The notes beneath the pieces were generated by a model. The model saw only the letters and a program-made list of their open reading frames with translations. It did no database searches and was not told where the DNA came from. A stretch of DNA of 64,000 nucleotides from a virus. A program made the position numbers and the translations under genes. Each line of letters starts with the position of its first letter. The first letter of the stretch is position 1. Below are positions 57,187 through 64,000 of this stretch, one piece after another. The stretch is taken from IMG/VR virus record IMGVR_UViG_3300049460_000134, positions 51,556-115,555 of that record; one strand, given 5' to 3'.

Positions 57187-57990
57187 ATGCTGAAGCTCTA
57201 CCCCGAGAACTATGACGTCGCCGTGGACGTTCTCTTCACCGATCTGAATGGAGCGCCGGTCACTGTGACCGGTGTTGACGCGGTTCTGTATGATGGCGAT
57301 GACGAGATCGTTGCCAGCTTCATGAACCTGCCGTTCGACCAGCCAGACGGCAAGAAGACGATCACGATCCCGGCTGCATTCAACCTTCTCGGGGAGAGCG
57401 ATCTTTCGGTCGTGCGCGTGCTGCGCTCGACCCTTCACGCTGCAGCCGGCGATATCAACCGTTCGTTCGGCTATATCGTCGAAGGCGAGTCCCGCCTGGA
57501 GCTCCTCAACAATTCCTTCACGTCGCTTGAAGCTGCCGAAGCGGCAGCTCGCGACCTTCCAAACGTAAAGGCCTGGCTGGCTGCCAGCGACGAGCAGAAA
57601 GCAGCCGCTCTGATCCAGGCCTATTCGCGCGTCTCGCGCATCCAGGTTCGTTTCCCGCTGACACCTGAAGAGACGGACACTCGAGACTTTGACGAGCGCC
57701 AATATTGGATCGTTCGACCTGGTCAGTGGACCGAGATCCCGAAAGACCAGTTCCTCGGCTTCCCGAAAGACTTCCGCCGTGCGCTGCGCGCCGCCCAGGT
57801 CTCCGAAGCCAACGTCATCCTCACCGACAATCCTGTCACGCAGCGCCACCGCTCCGGCATTATCTCCGAGACGATCGGCGAAAGCTCTGTGATGCTGCGC
57901 GGCGGCAAGCTCGAGCTCGGCGTCGATAACGAGACGCTGCGCTGCCTCTCAGGCTATGTCTATTACGATGTGCGAGTTGTCCGCGGATGA
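57187..57990 (+). CDS. Head-tail connector/adaptor-type protein
   Basis: 267 residues. The first 100 form a beta domain (VDVLFTDLNGAPVTVTGVDAVL, VVRVLRSTLHAAAG); the second part (SRVSRIQVRFPLTPEETDTRD, then RRALRAAQVSEANVIL) resembles gp6-like connector helices. Followed by neck genes. Assignment by synteny. Confidence 0.6.
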   Translation: MLKLYPENYDVAVDVLFTDLNGAPVTVTGVDAVLYDGDDEIVASFMNLPFDQPDGKKTITIPAAFNLLGESDLSVVRVLRSTLHAAAGDINRSFGYIVEGESRLELLNNSFTSLEAAEAAARDLPNVKAWLAASDEQKAAALIQAYSRVSRIQVRFPLTPEETDTRDFDERQYWIVRPGQWTEIPKDQFLGFPKDFRRALRAAQVSEANVILTDNPVTQRHRSGIISETIGESSVMLRGGKLELGVDNETLRCLSGYVYYDVRVVRG

Positions 57991-58757
57991 TTACCAATCT
58001 TCTGTCTGACAAGGCCGGCGCCGCCTATAATCGATATGGCCTCTTTACCGACGGCCTGAAATCCATTCACCGCGGCGCTTTGCTGCGCTCCGACTTCGGC
58101 TCTGCCTCGCTTACCGATCAACTGCGCAAGCACGCAATGCACCAGGGCTCCACCTTCCTGGATAGCGAGCTGGTTCAGATGCGGACCGACATTCAGGAAA
58201 TCGCTGAGATTGCGCGCACAGTGACGTTGCGCGAAATTCAGAGCAACGACACGTCAAATCTGACGGACGCGATTGTCGAGCATACTGACGCGTCTTACGA
58301 CTATTTCCAGACTGAGCTTGTGGTGCAGCAGACGCGTGACATCGCAACGCTGCAACGCGCGATGCAAAGGGCAGGGCTGGAAGTTAGCATTGCAGCTCGC
58401 TCGCGCGGCAAGTCCCACCGATCGGCACTGATGGAATACACCTTCGGCAACAAGGCCGACGTCGAGTTCTTCTTCCACGACCGCGCCTCGAGGAAATACG
58501 AAAGCCGTCTGTTCGTGCGCTCGCTCTACCGCCAGACGCTTCTGTCCGTTTACAACGAGACGGTTCTCTTCACGCTGGCCGATCACGGCATGACGCATGC
58601 GGTTGTCGAGCATCATTCGCCCGAATCCGAATTCCACGGCCTGATGATCGCGCTGTCATCCAGCAATGAGCTGCCGACCTATTCAGAGATCCGCGACAAG
58701 GTCTTTCACCCGAACGCCAATGCTTATCTGAGGATGGACACTGATGTTTCTGCCTAA
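57987..58757 (+). CDS. Hypothetical virion-module protein
   Basis: 256 residues, helical, not recognised. SYDYFQTELVVQQTRDIATLQRAMQ suggests a coiled region; ALMEYTFGNKADVEFFFHDRAS is alpha/beta. Overlaps the connector stop and the next start. Possibly a minor head or neck protein. Confidence 0.6.
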   Translation: MITNLLSDKAGAAYNRYGLFTDGLKSIHRGALLRSDFGSASLTDQLRKHAMHQGSTFLDSELVQMRTDIQEIAEIARTVTLREIQSNDTSNLTDAIVEHTDASYDYFQTELVVQQTRDIATLQRAMQRAGLEVSIAARSRGKSHRSALMEYTFGNKADVEFFFHDRASRKYESRLFVRSLYRQTLLSVYNETVLFTLADHGMTHAVVEHHSPESEFHGLMIALSSSNELPTYSEIRDKVFHPNANAYLRMDTDVSA

Positions 58758-59091
58758 TGGCTCCTGCACGCTGCGCCGCAAGGCTGGTCGCGACAAGTTC
58801 GGCCAGGCAAAGCTCTCCGATCCTGTGACGATCAGCTACGCGCCGGTCGATATGAACATGACCGTCGAGAAGACGTCCGTCCGCTCCGATAGCTCGGCGA
58901 CGCGCGGCCAGGCAGAACAGTTGGTCTCGGCCAATGCCAAGATCCTCGTTCCAGCCAAGACCGTCGTCGGCGCTGGCGACCAGCTTGAGATCGATGGTGA
59001 GAACTATCGCGTCTCTGGCCGGCACGCTCGCAAGAACGTCTTCGGCAATGTCGATCACATCGAACTGCTGTTGGAGGTCTTCCCGGCATGA
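58744..59091 (+). CDS. Head closure / neck protein
   Basis: 115 residues, beta-rich. The pattern of a short N-terminal strand, then VSANAKILVPAKTVVGAGDQLEIDGENYRVSGRH matches small SPP1 gp16-type closure proteins. Overlaps the next gene by four bases. Confidence 0.65.
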   Translation: MFLPNGSCTLRRKAGRDKFGQAKLSDPVTISYAPVDMNMTVEKTSVRSDSSATRGQAEQLVSANAKILVPAKTVVGAGDQLEIDGENYRVSGRHARKNVFGNVDHIELLLEVFPA

Positions 59092-59522
59092 TCGAAATGA
59101 AGGTGACAGGTGTCGCTGATACGATCCTGGGGCTGCGCAACACCGGCGAGCGCGTGGCAGCCAACGCCCGTAAGGTCATGCACCGCGCCGCCGACAAGAT
59201 TGTTGAGCGCGCACGCCTGATGGCGCCTGTCGACAAGGGCAACCTCGAGGACGCGATCCAGAAGCAAGTGACCTACGAAGGAAAGCGCAACCGTCTGGCG
59301 ATCGACATTGTGCTCCTCGATAGCGTCAACGGCGTCGATATCACCGATTACGGGCGCGAAATGCACGAGGGGATCTACAATCTCGGACCTCTGTCCGAAG
59401 AGAAGCAGTCCAGGACCGGCGTCCAGGTCGGACGCGAATTCATCACGCGTGCAGCCAAGGAACAGAAAGACAAGCTCGAGCCGGCTGTGCTCGCGGCCAT
59501 CAAGGACGGAGTAAAGATTTGA
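59088..59522 (+). CDS. HK97 gp10-like neck protein
   Basis: 144 residues. KVMHRAADKIVERARLMAPVDKGNLEDAI near 25-55 is the hallmark (A-P-V-D-x-G-x-L) of the HK97 gp10 family, and REFITRAAKEQKDKL closes it. Its TTGA end overlaps the next start. Confidence 0.8.
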   Translation: MIEMKVTGVADTILGLRNTGERVAANARKVMHRAADKIVERARLMAPVDKGNLEDAIQKQVTYEGKRNRLAIDIVLLDSVNGVDITDYGREMHEGIYNLGPLSEEKQSRTGVQVGREFITRAAKEQKDKLEPAVLAAIKDGVKI

Positions 59523-59938
59523 TCTGGGACATCATCACCGACAAGATCGTTGCGGCAGGCCTCGCCTCGGTCGAGCAAGATCAGGAAGACATTTTCATCC
59601 AGGACTTGCCGGCTGACATCAAGCGCGGCGTCGGTCTGTTTGCGCCGCTCAACGGCATTCAGATCAGCCCTTATCTGCCTGGCTTCTACAAGCCGGATCT
59701 TCGGATCATCGTGCGCGACTATGAGGTAGCGTCTGGAACAGCCAAGGCCAATCGGATCATGAAGATCCTGACGATCGACGCCGAGGAGATCTATGAGGCG
59801 ACCGACGAGCGTGGCCGCGTCATGCTGAAGGTGTTCTATCCGAAGCAGCTCCCAATCCAGTTTCCGCGCCAGGACGGCAATGGAATCGAATGGGCGCTGA
59901 GCTTCCAGACCGCATTTTCGATAAACGAACAGCCATAA
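59519..59938 (+). CDS. Tail terminator-like protein
   Basis: 139 residues from TTG 59519 (TTGA overlap). Alpha/beta pattern (LRIIVRDYEVASGTAKANRIMKIL, then QFPRQDGNGIEWALSFQTAF) fits tail terminator/completion proteins that follow gp10. Assigned by position and shape. Confidence 0.68.
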   Translation: MIWDIITDKIVAAGLASVEQDQEDIFIQDLPADIKRGVGLFAPLNGIQISPYLPGFYKPDLRIIVRDYEVASGTAKANRIMKILTIDAEEIYEATDERGRVMLKVFYPKQLPIQFPRQDGNGIEWALSFQTAFSINEQP

Positions 59939-59955
59939 ACCCGTTCGGGTTGGCT

Positions 59956-60035
59956 TGTCAATAAATACTTACTGATATTACTTGCTTACGGCAGGCGATA
60001 TGCGTTACCATTATGCCAATCAATTTTGACTGACA
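59956..60035 (+). promoter_or_regulatory. Operators and tail-tube promoter
   Basis: TGTCAATAAATACTTACTGATA (59957) and, after ATGCGTTACCATTATG (60001), ATCAATTTTGACTGACATC. The second block repeats the capsid promoter at 55041 with few changes. Confidence 0.58.
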
Positions 60036-60052
60036 TCTGTAAGGAGAATTCC

Positions 60053-60568
60053 ATGCCTTCGAGCACCGAAAATGTGAAGCTTGGCGTTTGCAACGTCCTC
60101 TTCGACGCTTTTGACCTTGGCTTCACCAAGGGCGGCGTTGAAGTCGAAGTTGCAACCAACACCCACGAAGTTACCGTCGATCAGCTCGGCGAAACTCCGA
60201 TCGACGAAATTATCATGGGCCGCACGGTCAAGGTCACGGTCCCGATGGCCGAAACGACCCTTGAGAACCTGGTCAAGATCATGCCTGGCTCGCGCCTGGT
60301 TACGGATGCCACCACGCCGACCAAGAAGAAGGTCGTTGTTGCCACCGGCACCTCGATCTCGCTGCTCAAGACCGCAAAGACTCTCGTCCTGCGTCCGAAG
60401 GGCACCAACGGCGAAGACGACTTCACGGTTCTGAGAGCCATGACCGCCGGTGCGATCCAGTTCGCCTACCAGACGGACCAGGAACGCGTCTTCAACGTTA
60501 CCTTCAAGGGTTACGCTGACGAAGAAGGCGACCTGTTCTCTGTCGGCGACGACACCGCAGCCGCTTAA
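60053..60568 (+). CDS. Major tail tube protein
   Basis: 171 residues from ATG 60053 behind AAGGAG. Beta-rich, with ENVKLGVCNVLFDAFDLGFTKGGVEVEVAT and GRTVKVTVPMAETTLENLVKIMPGS typical of siphovirus tube proteins, ending VFNVTFKGYADEEGDLFSV. Own strong promoter, as for the capsid gene. No sheath gene next to it. Confidence 0.8.
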   Translation: MPSSTENVKLGVCNVLFDAFDLGFTKGGVEVEVATNTHEVTVDQLGETPIDEIIMGRTVKVTVPMAETTLENLVKIMPGSRLVTDATTPTKKKVVVATGTSISLLKTAKTLVLRPKGTNGEDDFTVLRAMTAGAIQFAYQTDQERVFNVTFKGYADEEGDLFSVGDDTAAA

Positions 60569-60590
60569 TGTTCTTGCTTCGCGGCTAATT

Positions 60591-60636
60591 GTAAGTCAAA
60601 ATTGACTGACTATCTGAAAGGGTAGTCAGTCAATCT
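60591..60636 (+). promoter_or_regulatory. Two operator copies before tail chaperone
   Basis: GTAAGTCAAAATTGACTGACTA and GTAGTCAGTCAATCTTG. Confidence 0.52.
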
Positions 60637-60658
60637 TGTTTTAGGGAACCCCTCACAC

Positions 60659-61012
60659 ATGTCCGAACAATTCTATCTCGACCTCGACGCCGTATCGCCG
60701 AACGTGGAATTCACGATCAAGCTGGCCGGCGTTGAACATAAGGTCAAGGAATCGTCTGTCGAAGATTTCATCGCCAATGCGCGTGCAATCGAGAAGCTGG
60801 CGCTGAATGCCTCGCCGATCGATGAGATCGAGCTGATCCTGTCCATCATCACGCGCGCTCTGCCCACCTGTGACGCTGCAGTGCTGAAGAAGATGAGCCT
60901 CGGCCAGCTCATGACCATCCGCGACTTCGTCATGACCGCCAATGGCGAGAAGGCTGAAGAAGTCGGTCCCGCAACGGCGAGTGCAGAGGGAAACGAACCG
61001 GCGGCGAAGTAA
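60659..61012 (+). CDS. Tail assembly chaperone, short form (G-like)
   Basis: 117 residues. Small alpha/beta start (EFTIKLAGVEHKVKESSVEDF), helical middle, and end EGNEPAAK at TAA 61010. Before the tape measure gene, with a -1 slippery site 16 bases before its stop. Confidence 0.82.
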   Translation: MSEQFYLDLDAVSPNVEFTIKLAGVEHKVKESSVEDFIANARAIEKLALNASPIDEIELILSIITRALPTCDAAVLKKMSLGQLMTIRDFVMTANGEKAEEVGPATASAEGNEPAAK

Positions 61013-61386
61013 AGGGGATCGACTTCCCCTTTCTTTGGGCAAAGGTCATCAAGACCTACCACTTCGCCCATAGTGAACTCATGAAGATGCCGCTCAAGTT
61101 CTTCTGGCTCTACGTCCGGATGGTTGAGCGGCTCGAAGCAGACGAAGATATCCGGATGCTCGCCCTGATGACCTACTCTCAAACGGGCGAGGGGATCAAG
61201 GAGATCCACGAAAGGCTCTCGGAGCTGCGTGGTCAGATCCAGGTCTACCAGCCGGAAGTTCAGACGCTCAACCTCGACGATGACAGCCTCGATCCGACGT
61301 TCGACAAGGCTGCCCTGGATGCTCTCAAGGCCTCCATTCGCCGCGGTAAACCGAAGAAGGAAACTGAAGACGATAGCCAGGCGTAG
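60659..61386 (+). CDS. Tail assembly chaperone, -1 frameshift fusion (GT-like)
   Basis: G GGA AAC (60988-60994) is a canonical X-XXY-YYZ heptamer in the frame of the short form. After a -1 slip the frame is open through R-T-G-G-E-V-K-G-I-D-F-P and on to TAG 61384-61386, giving about 242 residues. The extension (LKFFWLYVRMVERLEADEDIR and a basic-acidic end) is the T-like part. The same reading frame has ATG 61081, but the continuous opening upstream favours frameshifting. Confidence 0.8.
60988..60994 (+). other. Programmed -1 ribosomal frameshift site
   Basis: GGGAAAC in register G GGA AAC, followed after 15 bases by the zero-frame stop. The downstream AAGGGGATC...CCCCTTTC could form a stimulatory stem (61011-61033). 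Confidence 0.78.
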
Positions 61387-61398
61387 TGCGCGCTTGGC

Positions 61399-61420
61399 TG
61401 TCAGTCAAATATGACTGATT
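61399..61420 (+). promoter_or_regulatory. Operator copy before the tape measure gene
   Basis: CTGTCAGTCAAATATGACTGAT, eleven bases before ATG 61432. Confidence 0.58.
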
Positions 61421-61431
61421 GAAGGACGAAG

Positions 61432-64000
61432 ATGGCAATTAAGGTTGAACTGGAACTCGTAGACGGCTCTTTCACGACGCGCATGCTTCATGCCGGCGAG
61501 ACGGTAGCTCAGTTCAACAGGAACGTTGCGCGCTCCTCGCCAGAGCTGCGCCGGCTTGCCGCAGACGGTCAGTCCGTCGTTCGCTCCATTGGCAAGGCTG
61601 AAGAAGCCTCGCGCGGCTTCCTGGCGACCATGCGCGATGTCTCCATCGTCGTTGGCACCGCCTCGATCGCGCTTAACAAGCTCATCAACGTCCAGGACAC
61701 TTGGATCGGCTCGATCGTCAAGACGAACGCCGAATTCGAGCGCCTGGTCTATCTCATGCGTGGCATGTCTGACGCTGCAGATCCGGTCAAGGATGCGGCC
61801 AACCAGGTCAACTATCTCGTCGAGGCAGCCAAGAAGTCACCTTACTCGATGAACGCGCTGACACAGGCATTCGTCAAGCTGAAGGCGACTGGCACCGATC
61901 CGATGAACGGCTCGCTCCAGGCGCTCGAAGACGGTCTGGCTGCATTCGGTGGCAATGACGAATCTCTCCAGCGTGTCGCACTCGGTCTGTCGCAGATGTC
62001 TGGTAAAGGCGTCGTGCAGATGGAAGAACTCCGTCAGCAGCTCGCAGAAAGCATCCCATCGGCCATGAACCTCATGGCTCAGGCAATGGGCACCTCCGTT
62101 GCCACGCTGACGTCGCGGATCTCGACCGGCACGGTCACGGCTAAGGACGCCCTTGAGCAGTTCTATCGCCAGCTCGACCTGTCGTTCGGCGGTTCGGCTG
62201 CGCGCATGATGGACACATTCAACGGCCAGCTCACCATCCTGCAGTCCAACTGGCAGCAGTGGCAGCGCCAGGTCGGCGGCCTCGATGAAGAGACTGGTCT
62301 TGCTGCGAAGGGTGGTTTCTTCGATACGCTGACGACGAAGCTGCGCACCTTCAACGAAGCGCTCTCCGGTGTGAGCGGCCAGAACTTCGCACGCGAACTC
62401 GGCCAGGATCTAACTTCGCTCCTGAACGTGCTGACCGCTGTCATCACGAAGGCCTGGGAGTGGCGCGACGTCATCGTCACGGTTGCTGGTCTGACGATCT
62501 TCGGCAAGACGATGGCCGCCGGTGGTCGCGCTTTCATCGGCATGATCGACAACCTGAAGGCATCGCTGACGATGTATCAGGCGACGATGGCGAACTCTGT
62601 TCGTGCCGCAAATCTTTTGGCGGCCGCGCAGGATAGGGCAGGGGTCTCCGCAGCAAGTCTCGGCCGCCTGGCTGAAATGCGTGCCGCTTACGGTCTGCGC
62701 GCGCTCATGGGACTGGCCGGTTCGCTCGCTGGTCCGCTCGGCCTGCTCGGTATCGGAATTCTCGCTGTCGCCGATCACTTCGACCTCTTCGGTCGCAAGG
62801 CAAAGGGTGCGATTGAGGAGCTGCGCGAATTCGGCCGCGCATCGAACGAGCAGCTTGGTCTGGCACAGAAGTTTGTCGAAGGCCAGCAGCAGAAGCTTGC
62901 CAACCTCTATGGCATTCGTGATCGCGCCGTTCGCGCCGCCAAGAACTTTGGCCTGACGCCGGCTCAGGACGAAGCGAACGTCAAGCAGGCGCTGATCGAG
63001 TTCGAAAAGGAATACGGCGACGAGGTTCGTCAGATAGAAGCTCAGCTCTCCAAGGACCGCCAGTCGATCAACAAGGCGCGCATCTTCAACATGGAAGAAG
63101 ATGGCCGCAAGTATGTCGAGGATCAGATCCGCGAACTCGATCGCACGCTCGCCGTCGAACAGGTTGCCTACCGCAAGCGCCAGGAGCAGTTCGCCAAGGA
63201 CGCGGAGGCTCGCCGCGCCAACATGAAGACCTCCGGCGAATCCGCCGCGAAGATCGAAGAAGATCTGAACGAGCGCCTCTTCAAGAACAGCAAGGAATGG
63301 CTGGAGACGCAGGCAAAGACGGTGTCGAGCTATATCGACAGCCTGAACGCCAAGGCCAACAAGGGTCCGCTGACGCAGGGCGACACTGCACTCCTCGATA
63401 CCATGCTGCAGAAGATGGAAGAGATCCGTCAAAAGCAGGCGCAGCTCCGACCTGGCTTCATCCCGAATAGCGGCAAGGGTGACACCACCGCTCAGGATCT
63501 CGCGAAGGCGCAGAAGCAGCTTGCGGATGTGAAGGGTGATGTGAAGTCGCTCGGCGAACAGCTTTACACGGCCAACAAGGAACTCGCGGACTTCCAGGGC
63601 AAGTTCGCGCAGGGCGCCTTTGGCGACCAGTCGGTTACGGAAGTTCGGGAACTGAACGCTGCTATGACCGAGCAGCTCACCATCAAGAAGGCGCTCGATG
63701 ACGTTGTCGAGGGCAAGAAGGATATCGAGAAGGATCTCGAGAGCGCCCGTATCAAGCTGATCCAGGAGCGCATGGAGCTCCAGTCGAAGGCAATGGGTCG
63801 CGAGCTGACTGAAGGCGAGAAGATCGCCATGCAGATCAAGGAGGGATACTACAAGGGCTTCGGCAAGAACTCTCCGGCTCTGGATGCGATCAAGCTCACC
63901 AATCAGGGCTTGAACCTACAGGCACGCCAGGCGACCAACGCCGGCGATATCATGCGCCGCAACCTCTTCGGTCAGCAGACCGTCGGTCGCATCCAGACTG
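61432..64000 (+). CDS. Tape measure protein (runs off the right edge)
   Basis: At least 856 residues, open to the window end. N-terminal tape-measure domain near 80-290 (NAEFERLVYLMRGMSDAADP, FVKLKATGTDP, LSQMSGKGVVQMEELRQQLAE). Hydrophobic segments near 355-370 and 425-450 (LAGSLAGPLGLLGIGILAVA), then long coiled coils (590-800). It sets tail length and is ejected with DNA. The gene being long agrees with a siphovirus tail. Confidence 0.9.
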   Translation, partial: MAIKVELELVDGSFTTRMLHAGETVAQFNRNVARSSPELRRLAADGQSVVRSIGKAEEASRGFLATMRDVSIVVGTASIALNKLINVQDTWIGSIVKTNAEFERLVYLMRGMSDAADPVKDAANQVNYLVEAAKKSPYSMNALTQAFVKLKATGTDPMNGSLQALEDGLAAFGGNDESLQRVALGLSQMSGKGVVQMEELRQQLAESIPSAMNLMAQAMGTSVATLTSRISTGTVTAKDALEQFYRQLDLSFGGSAARMMDTFNGQLTILQSNWQQWQRQVGGLDEETGLAAKGGFFDTLTTKLRTFNEALSGVSGQNFARELGQDLTSLLNVLTAVITKAWEWRDVIVTVAGLTIFGKTMAAGGRAFIGMIDNLKASLTMYQATMANSVRAANLLAAAQDRAGVSAASLGRLAEMRAAYGLRALMGLAGSLAGPLGLLGIGILAVADHFDLFGRKAKGAIEELREFGRASNEQLGLAQKFVEGQQQKLANLYGIRDRAVRAAKNFGLTPAQDEANVKQALIEFEKEYGDEVRQIEAQLSKDRQSINKARIFNMEEDGRKYVEDQIRELDRTLAVEQVAYRKRQEQFAKDAEARRANMKTSGESAAKIEEDLNERLFKNSKEWLETQAKTVSSYIDSLNAKANKGPLTQGDTALLDTMLQKMEEIRQKQAQLRPGFIPNSGKGDTTAQDLAKAQKQLADVKGDVKSLGEQLYTANKELADFQGKFAQGAFGDQSVTEVRELNAAMTEQLTIKKALDDVVEGKKDIEKDLESARIKLIQERMELQSKAMGRELTEGEKIAMQIKEGYYKGFGKNSPALDAIKLTNQGLNLQARQATNAGDIMRRNLFGQQTVGRIQT

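Noticed and set aside
1-64000. Integrase, repressor, lysis cassette or DNA polymerase
   Set aside because: No motif for any of them was found on either strand in this window; they may lie elsewhere.

Overview
The window looks like part of a lytic-style, long-tailed (siphovirus-like) phage genome whose host is probably an alphaproteobacterium, most likely in the Rhizobiales. Reasons: high GC with frequent TTG and GTG starts; dense overlapping genes; DUF3768-like and DUF4314-like small proteins that I associate with rhizobial genomes and their phages; and a standard head-neck-tail module (terminase, portal, scaffold, HK97-type capsid, gp10-like neck protein, tail tube, frameshifted tail chaperone, tape measure) with no sheath gene after the tube. 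No integrase, lysis gene or DNA polymerase is visible here.

Layout. 0.1-8 kb: nucleotide supply and DNA processing (RuvC-like resolvase, ribonucleotide reductase nrdB/nrdA with a redoxin, thyA, dut, a P-loop nucleotide kinase), interrupted by a highly structured RNA leader at 4.34-4.55 kb. 8-15 kb: rIIA/rIIB-like pair, two HNH endonucleases, an HD nucleotidase, a macro-like protein and a DEDD exonuclease. 15-29 kb: about 45 mostly unknown small genes in translationally coupled strings, including a SpoT-like HD hydrolase. 29-32 kb: an SGNH-hydrolase surface protein, then two minus-strand genes. 32-38 kb: sparse region with long non-coding stretches, possible replication-origin sequence and several terminators. 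38.4-39.8 kb: a minus-strand island almost without GG or CC dinucleotides. 40-46 kb: small anti-defence candidates, then a minus-strand block (ParA, ribbon-helix-helix partner, kinase-like protein, nucleotide kinase, UvsW-like helicase). 46-50 kb: two ParB-domain proteins, an ABC ATPase, a Tad2-like protein and a GNAT acyltransferase just before the terminase. 50-64 kb: packaging and morphogenesis, ending inside the tape measure gene.

Regulation. At least 30 copies of one palindrome (arms TGTCAGT and ACTGACA around an AT-rich centre) sit in front of most transcription units on both strands. A second palindrome, TTTAGCGAATTCGCTAA-like, occurs only between about 37.7 and 49.1 kb and clusters directly upstream of parA; it is the best candidate for a centromere or partition operator. 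Together with the ParA/RHH pair it raises the possibility of a plasmid-like state.

Most notable observations: (1) the GG/CC desert, whose two proteins contain no Pro or Trp and a single Gly; (2) a shared C-terminal tag, N-[YWF]-G-R-F, on eight unrelated small proteins; (3) the two families of dispersed palindromes; (4) three tandem RNA hairpins with a common eight-base loop RAGATAMY before the scaffold gene; (5) a pair of long inverted repeats with a compensatory base change; (6) Tad2-like and Acb2-like signalling sponges plus a SpoT-like hydrolase; (7) a ParB/ParB/ABC/GNAT cluster that may modify DNA. All family calls are from memory of motifs; no database search was run.
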